From Methanocella paludicola SANAE (GTDB lineage Archaea; Halobacteriota; Methanocellia; Methanocellales; Methanocellaceae): a stretch of 64,000 nucleotides of DNA. The number at the start of each line of letters is the position of its first letter. Positions within the stretch are counted from its first letter, which is position 1. The stretch lies in the NCBI RefSeq assembly GCF_000011005.1, contig NC_013665.1, forward strand, positions 1,713,501-1,777,500. Reading direction: 5' to 3'. Of the stretch, positions 54,652 through 62,521 are shown piece after piece. The translations under genes and the position numbers were made by a program. Under the pieces are notes generated by a model that searched no databases, was not told the origin of the DNA, and saw only the letters and a program-made list of their open reading frames with translations.

Positions 54652-55485
54652 TTGCTGAACAGGCTAAAGGGCATCCTGGGCAGCTCTGAAAAGAAGGAAG
54701 AGCAGCCAGCCGAACTACCAGTAGTGCAGCCATTCATCGGCACGGACGTGGAGACGGCGCCTGCGCCCATCCATAAGCCCGTCCGCGTCAAGGCGGACAT
54801 CGACCATGCTGGCCACATGCGGACGATCTCGCACAATGACGACGAGGCAAAAGCCCTCGAAGCCGAGGCGTTACGGGCCGCAAGAGAAAAGAAGACCGTT
54901 ATGTACGGCGAAGACGCGGTATCCGCATACCTATCGAACCTTCCCTGCCTGAAGCTCATTACGATAACGAAGAACGGGGAAACGCTGTGCAGCTTTCCGT
55001 TCTTCAACGCCGGCAGGCCTGTTGACTTGCGAATTACCGAGATAACGGAATGCAGGAACGGCTACGAGGGACAGCTCGAGGCATACGTAAAGGGCTCGAT
55101 CATCAACTTTTTCGACGCGGCATATTTCAAGAATAAGAACACCTATTTTCCGGGAAAGGAAGCCAGGGTGCTGTTAGCGGGCATAGCCTACGTTCTCTCA
55201 TGCAAGAGAGCGGATAAGAAGGCCCGTGAATCGGCCGACTCCGACCTGGCCTTCCACTACGAGAACGGCGACGTCGACGACTACGTATTCCGGGGAAAGG
55301 TCAAGGACGTACGCGAGTGCCAGGTACTGGGACGGAAAGCCCAGATAATACTGGTAGATTTCCGCACAGGCGCCGACTCAGTGATCGACATGTACGTATG
55401 CGCCACGGAGAACGCCATAAGGGAAAAGGTCCATAAGGGCGACCACGTGAGCGGCATCATATGGCTACAGGGGTTCACCATATAA
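54652..55485 (+). CDS. Hypothetical protein, possible OB-like C-terminal domain
   Basis: 277 residues starting at a TTG (54652, GAGGGGGC upstream). The N-terminus has a Glu/Pro/Ala linker (residues 10-45); the rest is a mixed alpha/beta body. The C-terminal part VFRGKVKDVRECQVLGRKAQ and IILVDFRT-like strands, ending GDHVSGIIWLQGFTI, read like a small beta-barrel. No family recognised. LIR-5 lies just after it. Confidence 0.6.
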   Translation: MLNRLKGILGSSEKKEEQPAELPVVQPFIGTDVETAPAPIHKPVRVKADIDHAGHMRTISHNDDEAKALEAEALRAAREKKTVMYGEDAVSAYLSNLPCLKLITITKNGETLCSFPFFNAGRPVDLRITEITECRNGYEGQLEAYVKGSIINFFDAAYFKNKNTYFPGKEARVLLAGIAYVLSCKRADKKARESADSDLAFHYENGDVDDYVFRGKVKDVRECQVLGRKAQIILVDFRTGADSVIDMYVCATENAIREKVHKGDHVSGIIWLQGFTI

Positions 55486-55513
55486 GCCACACAAAGACCT
55501 TATTTTAAGAATT

Positions 55514-55675
55514 CTCGAAGACGTTTTTCAGCCTCAAAGACCTCAAAGCTGGCCTGAAGTAACTCGAAGACTAATTTAAAAAAGATGGGGCATCAATTAA
55601 AATTATTTTTAAAATTCTTAGAGTCACTTCAGGCCAGCTTCGAGTCGCTTCGTGGCTGAAACCGCCTTCGAGCAG
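55514..55675. repeat. Imperfect inverted repeat (LIR-5)
   Basis: AGCTGGCCTGAAGTAACTC (55547-55565) and its near-complement GAGTCACTTCAGGCCAGCT (55621-55639) pair over 18 of 19 positions, and flanking CTCGAAGACG...CAGCC pairs more weakly with GGCTGAAACCGCCTTCGAG. Shortest member of the family, 140 bp before leuS. Confidence 0.75.
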
Positions 55676-55814
55676 GCTTTTTACTTTTAGTGTGTCTTGA
55701 TTAAAACCCTAAAGAGTATATATAAGAAGAAAAGCCTTATAGCTGTTGAAACACATAAGTCTGGAACAAGTTCAGAGACTGCGTTATAATCGTTTTATCA
55801 CCGAGGGTGTCATC

Positions 55815-58631
55815 ATGGATTTTAAGGCGATCGAAGAGAAGTGGCAAAAGCGTTACGAGGAAGCGAAGGCCTTCGAGCCGTCCGTCGAGCCGGGCAGGCC
55901 GAAGTACTTCATTACTTATCCGTATCCGTATATGAACGGGTATTTCCACATTGGCCGTGCCTTCAGCGGGCTGAGGGCCGAAGTGCTGGCCCGTTATAAA
56001 TTAATGCAGGGCTACAACGTGCTCTTCCCGTTCGCGTTCCACTGCACGGGCACGCCCATCGTCGCGGCCGCCGAGAGGATCGCCGAAGGCGAGAAGAAGC
56101 AGATGGACATCCTCAAGAAGGCGGGCATACCCGAAGAGGAGATCCCGAAGTTTGCGGATCCCGTCTACTGGACGGAGTACTTCTCGAGGACCACGAAGGA
56201 GGACCTGAAGAAGGTCGGCGCGGCCATCGACTGGTCACGCTCCTTCCGCACGACCGCGCTCAACCCTCACTACGACCGCTTCATCAAGTGGCAGTTTAGA
56301 AAGCTCAAGGAAGGCGGCTATGTAGTCATGGGCGAGCACCCCGTCGTCTGGTGCCCCCGCTGTAAGTCGCCTGTCGGCGACCACGCCCGCCTCGAGGGCG
56401 AAGGCGTCACCCCCGAAGAGATCTTTCTCATAAAATTTAAACTGGGCGAGGCCATCCTGCCCTGCGGCACGTATCGCCCCGAGACGTCGTTCGGCGTCAC
56501 CAACCTGTGGCTGAACCCGGAGGTCACCTACGTCCGGGCGAAGGTGAACGACGAGGAGTGGCTGGTCTCCGAGGAGACCGTGGAGAAGCTGGCCAACCAG
56601 AAGTACGTCGTCACCGTCATCGAGAAGGTTAAAGGAAAAGACCTCATTGGCAAGAAAGTCCTCAACCAGATCACTGGCCGTGAAGTGCCTATCCTGCCCG
56701 CCGTGTTCGTCGAGCCCGGCAGGGGCACAGGCGTTGTCATGTCAGTTCCGGCACACGCCCCATACGACTACGCCGCCCTTCGCGATATCGAAAGCAGCCC
56801 CGCGGATTTCGGCATCAGCCCCGACATCATCAAGGACATCCGGCTCATCCCGCTGATCACGATCGAAGGCTTCGGCAAGTTCCCGGCTAAGGAAATTATC
56901 GAGCAGATGAACATCAAGGACCAGAACGACCCGAGGCTCGAGGACGCGACCAAGGAGATCTACAAGAAAGAGTTCCACACGGGCGTCCTGAACGAGAATT
57001 GCGGCAAGTACGCTGGCAGCAAGGTCATGGAGGCCAAGCTGGAGCTGGAAAGCGACTTCGTCCACAGCGACATGGCCGCCATATTCTACGAGCTCCCGCA
57101 GCAGGTCGTCTGCCGGTGCCTCACGAAGTGCGTCGTCAAGATCGTCTCCGACCAGTGGTTCCTTAACTACAGCAACCCGATCTGGAAGGCGCAGGCGCAC
57201 AAGGCGCTGGACGCCATGACGCTGTACCCGGAGAAGGTCCGCAAGCAGTTCGACTACGTGCTCGACTGGCTGAAGGACTGGGCCTGCACCAGGGAATACG
57301 GCCTGGGCACGGAGCTTCCCTGGGATAAGCGCTGGATGATCGAATCCCTGTCCGATTCGACCATATACATGTCATATTACACGATATCGAAGTTCCTGCA
57401 GGACCCCCACTACGGCATCAAGCCCGAGCAGCTGACCGATGAGTTTTTCGACTTCGTGCTGCTGGATAAGGGCACCGTCGAGGACGTTTCGAAGAAGACG
57501 GGCATCATGCAGGGTCTCATCATGAAGATGAAGCAGGAGTTCGAGTACTGGTACCCGTTCGACATGCGGTGTAGCGGCAAGGACCTCGTGCAGAACCACC
57601 TGTCCTTCTGTATTTTCAACCATACGGCCATCTTCCCGGAGAAGTACTGGCCTCAAGGCATGGGCGTCAACGGCTTCCTGCAGCTTGACGGCCAGAAGAT
57701 GTCGTCGAGCAAGGGTAACATCTACACGCTCCGGCAGGTCACCGAAATGTACGGCGCCGACGCGACGAGGCTCACCCTCATGTACGGCGGCGAAGGCCTG
57801 GAGGACCCCAACTGGGATAGCGAGTTCGCCCGCACGGCCGGCCCGAAGCTGGCCCAGTGGTACGATTTCGCCCTGGAGAACTACGGCAGGGGCCGGGACG
57901 ACGAGAAGTACATCGACCTCTGGCTGGAATCGGTCGCTACCAAGACCATCAAGCTCACCAAAGAGGCCATGGACACCATGGACTTCCGTACAGCCATCCA
58001 GCGCGGCTACTTTGACATGCAGCGCTATCTGCGCTGGTACATCCGCCGCTCCCCGGTGCCCAACAAGAGGATCATCTCCTGGTTCATCGACGTCCAGACC
58101 AGGATCCTGGCGCCCTTCACCCCGCACATGTGCGAGGAGATCTGGCAGCAGATCGGCGGCCAGGGCTTCATCGCAAAGACCCCGTACCCGACCTGGGACG
58201 AAAAGATGATCGCCAACGAGACCATCGAGCGCTCCGAGGACTTCATCCGAAAGGTCATTGAGGATGCCCAGGAGATCATCACCGTGGCAAACCTGACCGA
58301 GGCGAAGGAGGCGTACATTTACACGTCGGACGACTGGAAGTATAAGGCGCTCCAGATCGCGGCCGGGAAGAACATGGGCGATGCTATGAAGGCCGTGATG
58401 GCCGACGAGGATATGCGTAAGCACGGCAAGGAGGTCAGTCGCTATATCCAGAAGATCATAAGCGAGCGCCTGGTGCCGAGCGGAGTCGATGAGCCCGCTA
58501 TACTGAAAGAGGCTCAGGAGTTCATCGCCGGCGAGATCGGCATGAAGGTCTCCGTGAACGCCGAGTTCGACCCGCAGAATAAGAAGAAGCACGCGATACC
58601 GGGCAGGCCTGCCATTTTCATTCAGTCGTGA
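55815..58631 (+). CDS. leuS: Leucyl-tRNA synthetase
   Basis: 938 residues, archaeal/eukaryal type. HIGH motif PYPYMNGYFHIGRAF near residue 35-48; zinc or CPI-type editing region with WCPRCKSPVGDHARLEG; KMSKS motif as GQKMSSSKGNIYTL; and VIAKTPYPTWDEKM-like C-terminal. TATA box AGTATATATAAGA near 55713 and SD GAGGG at 55803-55807 fix the start at 55815 rather than the upstream in-frame ATG at 55746. Confidence 0.96.
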   Translation: MDFKAIEEKWQKRYEEAKAFEPSVEPGRPKYFITYPYPYMNGYFHIGRAFSGLRAEVLARYKLMQGYNVLFPFAFHCTGTPIVAAAERIAEGEKKQMDILKKAGIPEEEIPKFADPVYWTEYFSRTTKEDLKKVGAAIDWSRSFRTTALNPHYDRFIKWQFRKLKEGGYVVMGEHPVVWCPRCKSPVGDHARLEGEGVTPEEIFLIKFKLGEAILPCGTYRPETSFGVTNLWLNPEVTYVRAKVNDEEWLVSEETVEKLANQKYVVTVIEKVKGKDLIGKKVLNQITGREVPILPAVFVEPGRGTGVVMSVPAHAPYDYAALRDIESSPADFGISPDIIKDIRLIPLITIEGFGKFPAKEIIEQMNIKDQNDPRLEDATKEIYKKEFHTGVLNENCGKYAGSKVMEAKLELESDFVHSDMAAIFYELPQQVVCRCLTKCVVKIVSDQWFLNYSNPIWKAQAHKALDAMTLYPEKVRKQFDYVLDWLKDWACTREYGLGTELPWDKRWMIESLSDSTIYMSYYTISKFLQDPHYGIKPEQLTDEFFDFVLLDKGTVEDVSKKTGIMQGLIMKMKQEFEYWYPFDMRCSGKDLVQNHLSFCIFNHTAIFPEKYWPQGMGVNGFLQLDGQKMSSSKGNIYTLRQVTEMYGADATRLTLMYGGEGLEDPNWDSEFARTAGPKLAQWYDFALENYGRGRDDEKYIDLWLESVATKTIKLTKEAMDTMDFRTAIQRGYFDMQRYLRWYIRRSPVPNKRIISWFIDVQTRILAPFTPHMCEEIWQQIGGQGFIAKTPYPTWDEKMIANETIERSEDFIRKVIEDAQEIITVANLTEAKEAYIYTSDDWKYKALQIAAGKNMGDAMKAVMADEDMRKHGKEVSRYIQKIISERLVPSGVDEPAILKEAQEFIAGEIGMKVSVNAEFDPQNKKKHAIPGRPAIFIQS

Positions 58632-58720
58632 GCCGGCCCTGCTTATTTTTCTTTTAAATCGCCCCAAACCGTTAGGTATATATGTCAGGAATCACTATGA
58701 AGTGCTGCGAATTTTTATTA

Positions 58721-58792
58721 GGGCACGTAGATCAGGGGTAGATCGCTTCCTTGGCATGGAAGAGGCCTCGGGTTCAATTCCCGACGTGTCCA
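58721..58792 (+). tRNA. tRNA-Ala (anticodon GGC), element attachment site
   Basis: GGGCACG pairs with CGTGTCC (one G-U) as acceptor stem; anticodon stem CTTCC/GGAAG with loop TTGGCAT gives GGC (Ala, codon GCC); T arm TCGGG-TTCAATT-CCCGA. Discriminator A, no encoded CCA. 72 nt. AT-rich DNA with an integrase begins right after it. Confidence 0.95.
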
Positions 58793-58862
58793 TTTTTCCA
58801 ATAATTGCCTTGATGTACTCCGATTTTGGTAAAAGGCACGTTTTACAATTCTCCCGACGTGT
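58779..58862 (+). repeat. 11-bp direct repeat of tRNA-Ala 3' end (att-like)
   Basis: TCCCGACGTGT occurs in the tRNA T-arm/acceptor (58779-58789) and again at 58852-58862, 73 bp on. The second copy is followed by ACCCGACGCATTCGGG, which contains a small inverted repeat. It could be a trace of a core attachment sequence or an integrase arm site. Confidence 0.45.
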
Positions 58863-58890
58863 AACCCGACGCATTCGGGAATGTGTCGAT

Positions 58891-59820
58891 ATGGAGAAAT
58901 TAAGATTCAAGAAAGTAGAAAGGAATAATACGACTTTTAAACCCGCTGACGTGCTAACTACAATCGAGAAAGTAAAAGAATACATGCTTTACGAACGTCG
59001 ATTAAGCCAATATAACACAAAACAGGCAGTAGCACTATTACGTAAGATTATTAATAATTATCGAGTCTTGAAGCCTTCTAGAGAATTAGGATATCGCATA
59101 GAGCACGATCTAGCAGATAAGGGCAGAAAGCCACGAACAATAAGGAATCATCTAACTGTGCTCGAATTATGGGCAGATGCATTTAAAATTAAAGACTCTG
59201 ACGGAAAGCTGCTCAAATTTAAAATGCCGAAAATCGACAGTCACAGGATAGACAGCTTAACATCTGAAGAAGCAAGAGCATTACTCGACTATGGAGCTTT
59301 AACGCTACGTGATAACGCTATATTGTACTTGCTTGTTTATTGTGCTATCCGTCCTAAAGAATTAATAAACGCAGATGTTGAAGATGTCGATCTCATTGAA
59401 CGTAAGTTCTATGTTAGGGCAAAATATGACGTAGATATCGAGAGTCCAGGTATTAAATCACACAGAGAAAGGGAAATACCGATAAGTCGTGAATGTGCAA
59501 AAGCTATTAGGACATATCTTGATGAAGGTAGGCCTAATTACCCTACAAAAGCGTTATTTTTCACAAATCTCGGCAATAGGATTGCAATAAGAACGCTTCA
59601 GGATATCGTCAGAGATGCGGCTAAAAGGGCAGGAATCAAGCGCAGGACATACCCATACTTATGCCGCCATAGTGGATGCACGTTAATGGTTGAGAGCAAC
59701 ATAAATTTGTTGTATATCAGTAAGATAATGGGCCATAGCACATTGGAACAGACTCGGGCTTATAGTCACCCTCAATGGAGGGCGATGAGAGAAGCGATAG
59801 ATAAAAATTTCGTGATATAA
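58891..59820 (+). CDS. int: Tyrosine recombinase/integrase
   Basis: 309 residues from the preferred ATG 58891 (MEKLRFKKVER); the open frame extends back through the tRNA, with ATG 58813 also possible. N-terminal SAM-like core-binding domain (about 15-105), then the catalytic domain: Arg in CAIRPKELINADVEDV, a Lys region, the H/R box as YPYLCRHSGCTLMVES, KIMGHSTLEQTRAYSHPQ with the terminal His and Tyr nucleophile. The first His of the usual HxxR box is not obvious. It is presumed to integrate the element at tRNA-Ala. Confidence 0.88.
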   Translation: MEKLRFKKVERNNTTFKPADVLTTIEKVKEYMLYERRLSQYNTKQAVALLRKIINNYRVLKPSRELGYRIEHDLADKGRKPRTIRNHLTVLELWADAFKIKDSDGKLLKFKMPKIDSHRIDSLTSEEARALLDYGALTLRDNAILYLLVYCAIRPKELINADVEDVDLIERKFYVRAKYDVDIESPGIKSHREREIPISRECAKAIRTYLDEGRPNYPTKALFFTNLGNRIAIRTLQDIVRDAAKRAGIKRRTYPYLCRHSGCTLMVESNINLLYISKIMGHSTLEQTRAYSHPQWRAMREAIDKNFVI

Positions 59821-59986
59821 AAGCTTTCAGCGAGTGTGTAAAAGCAAAATAAAAATTATTTAAATTTTATATTTTATCACCGCTTGGTATAACTAGACTT
59901 TTTTACAGATTTGTGAACCAGCTAATCTAGATAATGGATAACGTTAAAGTGTTTAAGCTTGTTTATTAGATACTATCGATTGAGCC

Positions 59987-61237
59987 ATGACCGAAGAAGA
60001 CTTACTTGATATTACACAATTTGGTAAAGTAATAAAAGAATACAAAGGCGTAGGTGATATAAATTGGATAGATGGGCAGTCTAACGAATGTACTTTAAAG
60101 TGTGGACAATTATTACGGGGAGATATCATTTGTAAATGCCTTGTAAGAGATTTAAGCGTAGGTGATGCCCTAATAAATTTAAAACCTATTATTAATATAA
60201 CTGGAAAGACAGATTCGGGGGATGCTTTTACTTTAACTCATTGTAGAATTGCATTTTACAGCTTACCAGGACCATTTGATATAACTATATTATCGCAGGA
60301 ATTAGCTATAGAAAAAAATATCGATATAAAAATAAATGAAATCAAGTTTTATCTTATTAATTGTTCATTTAATAAACCGATTTATTTAGAAATTGATAGT
60401 TATGATGTGTCAATTGAAAGTTTAAACGATCATAGAGAAAGAATGCATTATTTAAAAGTAACTTATGACGTTGCCATAACATCGATTCTAACATTTAAAA
60501 CATCCGGTCACGAAAAAAGTAATACTGAAATTATAAATGAAGTAAGGGAGATTGCAACAAATATATGCTATTTACTCTCTTTTGCAGAAGGCCATAAAAT
60601 TTCATGGCATTATTATGATGTTATCAATAAAAAAGGCGAATTGATTAGTAGTTACTTAAAAAAGACAAGAAAAATAACTCCATTTAATTCATGGTGGACA
60701 ATATTCCCTGATTATGATATCGATTCATTTTTAAGCCAATGCTATAATAATTTTATAAATCACAAACAGGTATATAATATTTTTGAAGTTCTAGATCAAT
60801 TCTTAAATTCTATATCAGAAACGAACTTTTTAGAGCTGAGAGGGCTTGGACTAGTGGCATTATTAGACCATGTGACAAAGTTAAAATACCCTAAATTGAC
60901 CGATTTACCGAGTAAATTAGAAAATTTAGCCACTCATCTGAAGCTGGATATAACTCGAGATGAATTTGATGAATTTAACGATATAAGAAATAATCTTGCC
61001 CATAAGTCTCGTTTCTTTGACCTGCATGAGCCTACAAGAATCAAAGATGGGAAAGTGGTTAGAATAAATGAAAGGACAATATTACAACAATATTATTTTG
61101 TATTGTCCGTAACACAACGGATACTGTTAGGGATATTAGGATATGAAGGATATTATTTTGACAGAAGATATTTTATTCCAAATACTTGGACAAGTGAAAA
61201 TGTTAGTGGAAGGGTTCGAATGGCATATAAAAAATAA
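59987..61237 (+). CDS. HEPN-domain protein, possibly ApeA-like defence protein
   Basis: 416 residues, AT-rich. The N-terminal 150 residues are beta-rich (CTLKCGQLLRGDIICKCLV; INITGKTDSGDAFTLTHCRI), resembling the N-terminal domain of ApeA-type proteins. The C-terminal region has a helical bundle with FNDIRNNLAHKSRF, whose R-N-x3-H is the catalytic HEPN RNase motif (about residues 337-342). Such proteins act as abortive-infection RNases. I infer defence from domain look and its location in an integrated element; a direct search is needed to confirm the family. Confidence 0.6.
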   Translation: MTEEDLLDITQFGKVIKEYKGVGDINWIDGQSNECTLKCGQLLRGDIICKCLVRDLSVGDALINLKPIINITGKTDSGDAFTLTHCRIAFYSLPGPFDITILSQELAIEKNIDIKINEIKFYLINCSFNKPIYLEIDSYDVSIESLNDHRERMHYLKVTYDVAITSILTFKTSGHEKSNTEIINEVREIATNICYLLSFAEGHKISWHYYDVINKKGELISSYLKKTRKITPFNSWWTIFPDYDIDSFLSQCYNNFINHKQVYNIFEVLDQFLNSISETNFLELRGLGLVALLDHVTKLKYPKLTDLPSKLENLATHLKLDITRDEFDEFNDIRNNLAHKSRFFDLHEPTRIKDGKVVRINERTILQQYYFVLSVTQRILLGILGYEGYYFDRRYFIPNTWTSENVSGRVRMAYKK

Positions 61238-61549
61238 TTATTTGTTCAAAGGTTTGAAAATTTGGACAATCTCGCCTATCTCATCCTTCCTTTCTAATTC
61301 TTCGCGGTATAATTTTTCTCGCTCGGCTGATGCATCCTTTTCCACCTGTTCCACACGGTTTACATATCCGAATCGGTCATATGAATGAATAGCGTTCATC
61401 TTGATATTACGTCTATTATTAATTTCAGCTTCGCATTTTTCTAGTAACCGTCTTCTGTAGTGCCATCGCAATGAATAAAGAATGATTACAGTCAGACCAA
61501 AAATTACGCTGACAACAAGTCCCGCTATAACAATTGAATCCACAGCCAT
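61238..61549 (-). CDS. Single-pass membrane protein with coiled-coil tail
   Basis: 103 residues: one TM helix (about 5-28) then a charged Arg/Glu/Lys-rich helical tail (about 29-103, HYRRRLLEKCEAEINNRRNI). Its stop abuts the HEPN stop, convergent. No family known. Confidence 0.6.
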   Translation of the reverse strand: MAVDSIVIAGLVVSVIFGLTVIILYSLRWHYRRRLLEKCEAEINNRRNIKMNAIHSYDRFGYVNRVEQVEKDASAEREKLYREELERKDEIGEIVQIFKPLNK

Positions 61550-61677
61550 GAATGAAAATAATTTCGTTTAAGAATAAAAGCTTACTGTAATTTATGGTTT
61601 TGTAATGTCGGAATTTTTTAACGGCAAGCAAATATTTAAGTCAAGATATTTTATATTGTTGGTTGGGGCAATATCGC

Positions 61678-61866
61678 TTGAGCTTAGTAGCAGACTTCGA
61701 ATTCATCAAGACCGTTCTAATAGTTGCTATATATACCGTGTATTTAATAGCGTACGCTGTGTGGGCGTTATTCAAGTGGAAGCTGATCATAGCCGTAGCA
61801 ATACCTGTGGCGGGATTGATTTATAAGTATCTGATAAGCCGCCCGCATATACGGAGTCGGTATTAA
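61678..61866 (+). CDS. Small hypothetical membrane protein
   Basis: About 62 residues from TTG 61678 (SLVADFEF; TTG 61663 also possible): two hydrophobic stretches (KTVLIVAIYTVYLIAYAVWA and LIIAVAIPVAGLIYKYL). The stop overlaps the ATG of the next gene (TAATG), so translation coupling is likely. No ATG start, so confidence is moderate. Confidence 0.5.
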   Translation: MSLVADFEFIKTVLIVAIYTVYLIAYAVWALFKWKLIIAVAIPVAGLIYKYLISRPHIRSRY

Positions 61867-62199
61867 TGACTGACTTTATCGCTAGTAAAATTTCGGCATT
61901 ATTCACGGTCATCATAACATTCGCATTCGGTCATCATAACATTCGCATTCTCCGCATTAGTGAGTGTCATAGGCGAGTTAAGATTTCACGTAATATCGAA
62001 CATTATTAGCTTTATAGGATCAATATTCGGTTGGGATGTATCGCCCATCCTAAACTCGCTATCGCTAATCTCACAAATCGCATCGATTATAGGGGATTTA
62101 GCTTATATCGGTGTCTTTTTAATCATTATTGGGATTTTGATTTCTATCGTTCTTGCCCCGTTTACATTTTTCATGGGGTTACTTAAAAACATAAAGTAG
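61866..62199 (+). pseudogene. Membrane protein frameshifted by a 22-bp tandem duplication
   Basis: The ATG at 61866 (TAATG overlap) opens MTDFIASKISALFTVIITFA, but after an exact 22-bp duplication the frame shifts and stops early. Removing one copy restores a continuous frame into SALVSVIGELRFHVISNIIS and on to FMGLLKNIK at 62199, a roughly 100-residue, mostly hydrophobic protein. So the gene is broken or phase-variable. Confidence 0.7.
61907..61950 (+). repeat. Exact 22-bp tandem duplication
   Basis: Units 61907-61928 and 61929-61950 are identical (starting GGTCATCATAAC). 22 is not a multiple of 3, so it shifts the reading frame of the membrane gene. Confidence 0.9.
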
Positions 62200-62204
62200 C
62201 ATGG

Positions 62205-62387
62205 CTGATTGCACCTACTTATATAACCTGCCACACCTGCAAGTACGAGTTCTCCGGATACTGCAACTTCCGGGTATTCATGGGCTTGGGAGACCGGATA
62301 AAAGTCAACCTGTGGCTAATCATGACCTACGAAGACTGCAACTGTTACCAACCATATGATAGCCTCCAACTCGATATCATTAAATGA
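62205..62387 (+). pseudogene. Cys-rich small protein, frame lacks a normal start
   Basis: The frame from 62205 reads LIAPTYITCHTCKYEFSGYC then NFRVFMGLGDRIKVNLWLIM and EDCNCYQPYD, with a C-x2-C-x7-C and CxC arrangement typical of a zinc-binding peptide. No ATG/GTG/TTG start is in frame before the first Cys. An ATG at 62201 in another frame (MADCTY) would join it if one base were removed. It is either frameshifted or an unusual start. Confidence 0.4.
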
Positions 62388-62521
62388 AAGAATAAGAGTA
62401 GAAATTAGGGTAATAAATTTGTTTTAAGTTATCACTTACCCCGTTATGAACTGGTATACCGTATTATAATAAGATAGATATATCAGTAAATCAACAATAA
62501 TTTTCTAGGTAAGTGGTTGCT

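Noticed and set aside
57372-58667. Long open frame (over 400 codons) antisense to leuS
   Set aside because: It lies entirely opposite leuS, whose motifs are certain; GC-rich third positions create long antisense frames. No recognisable protein features.
58702-58890. Integrase start at the first codon of the open frame, inside or before tRNA-Ala
   Set aside because: Those residues are translation of the tRNA gene and flanks and do not resemble an integrase N-terminus; ATG 58891 fits better.
61605-61826. Alternative ORF overlapping the small membrane gene (starts MSEFFNGKQ)
   Set aside because: Its second half is polar and lacks any pattern, whereas the 61678 frame gives coherent membrane helices and a TAATG link. 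The first part might be a degraded N-terminus, but this is not supportable.
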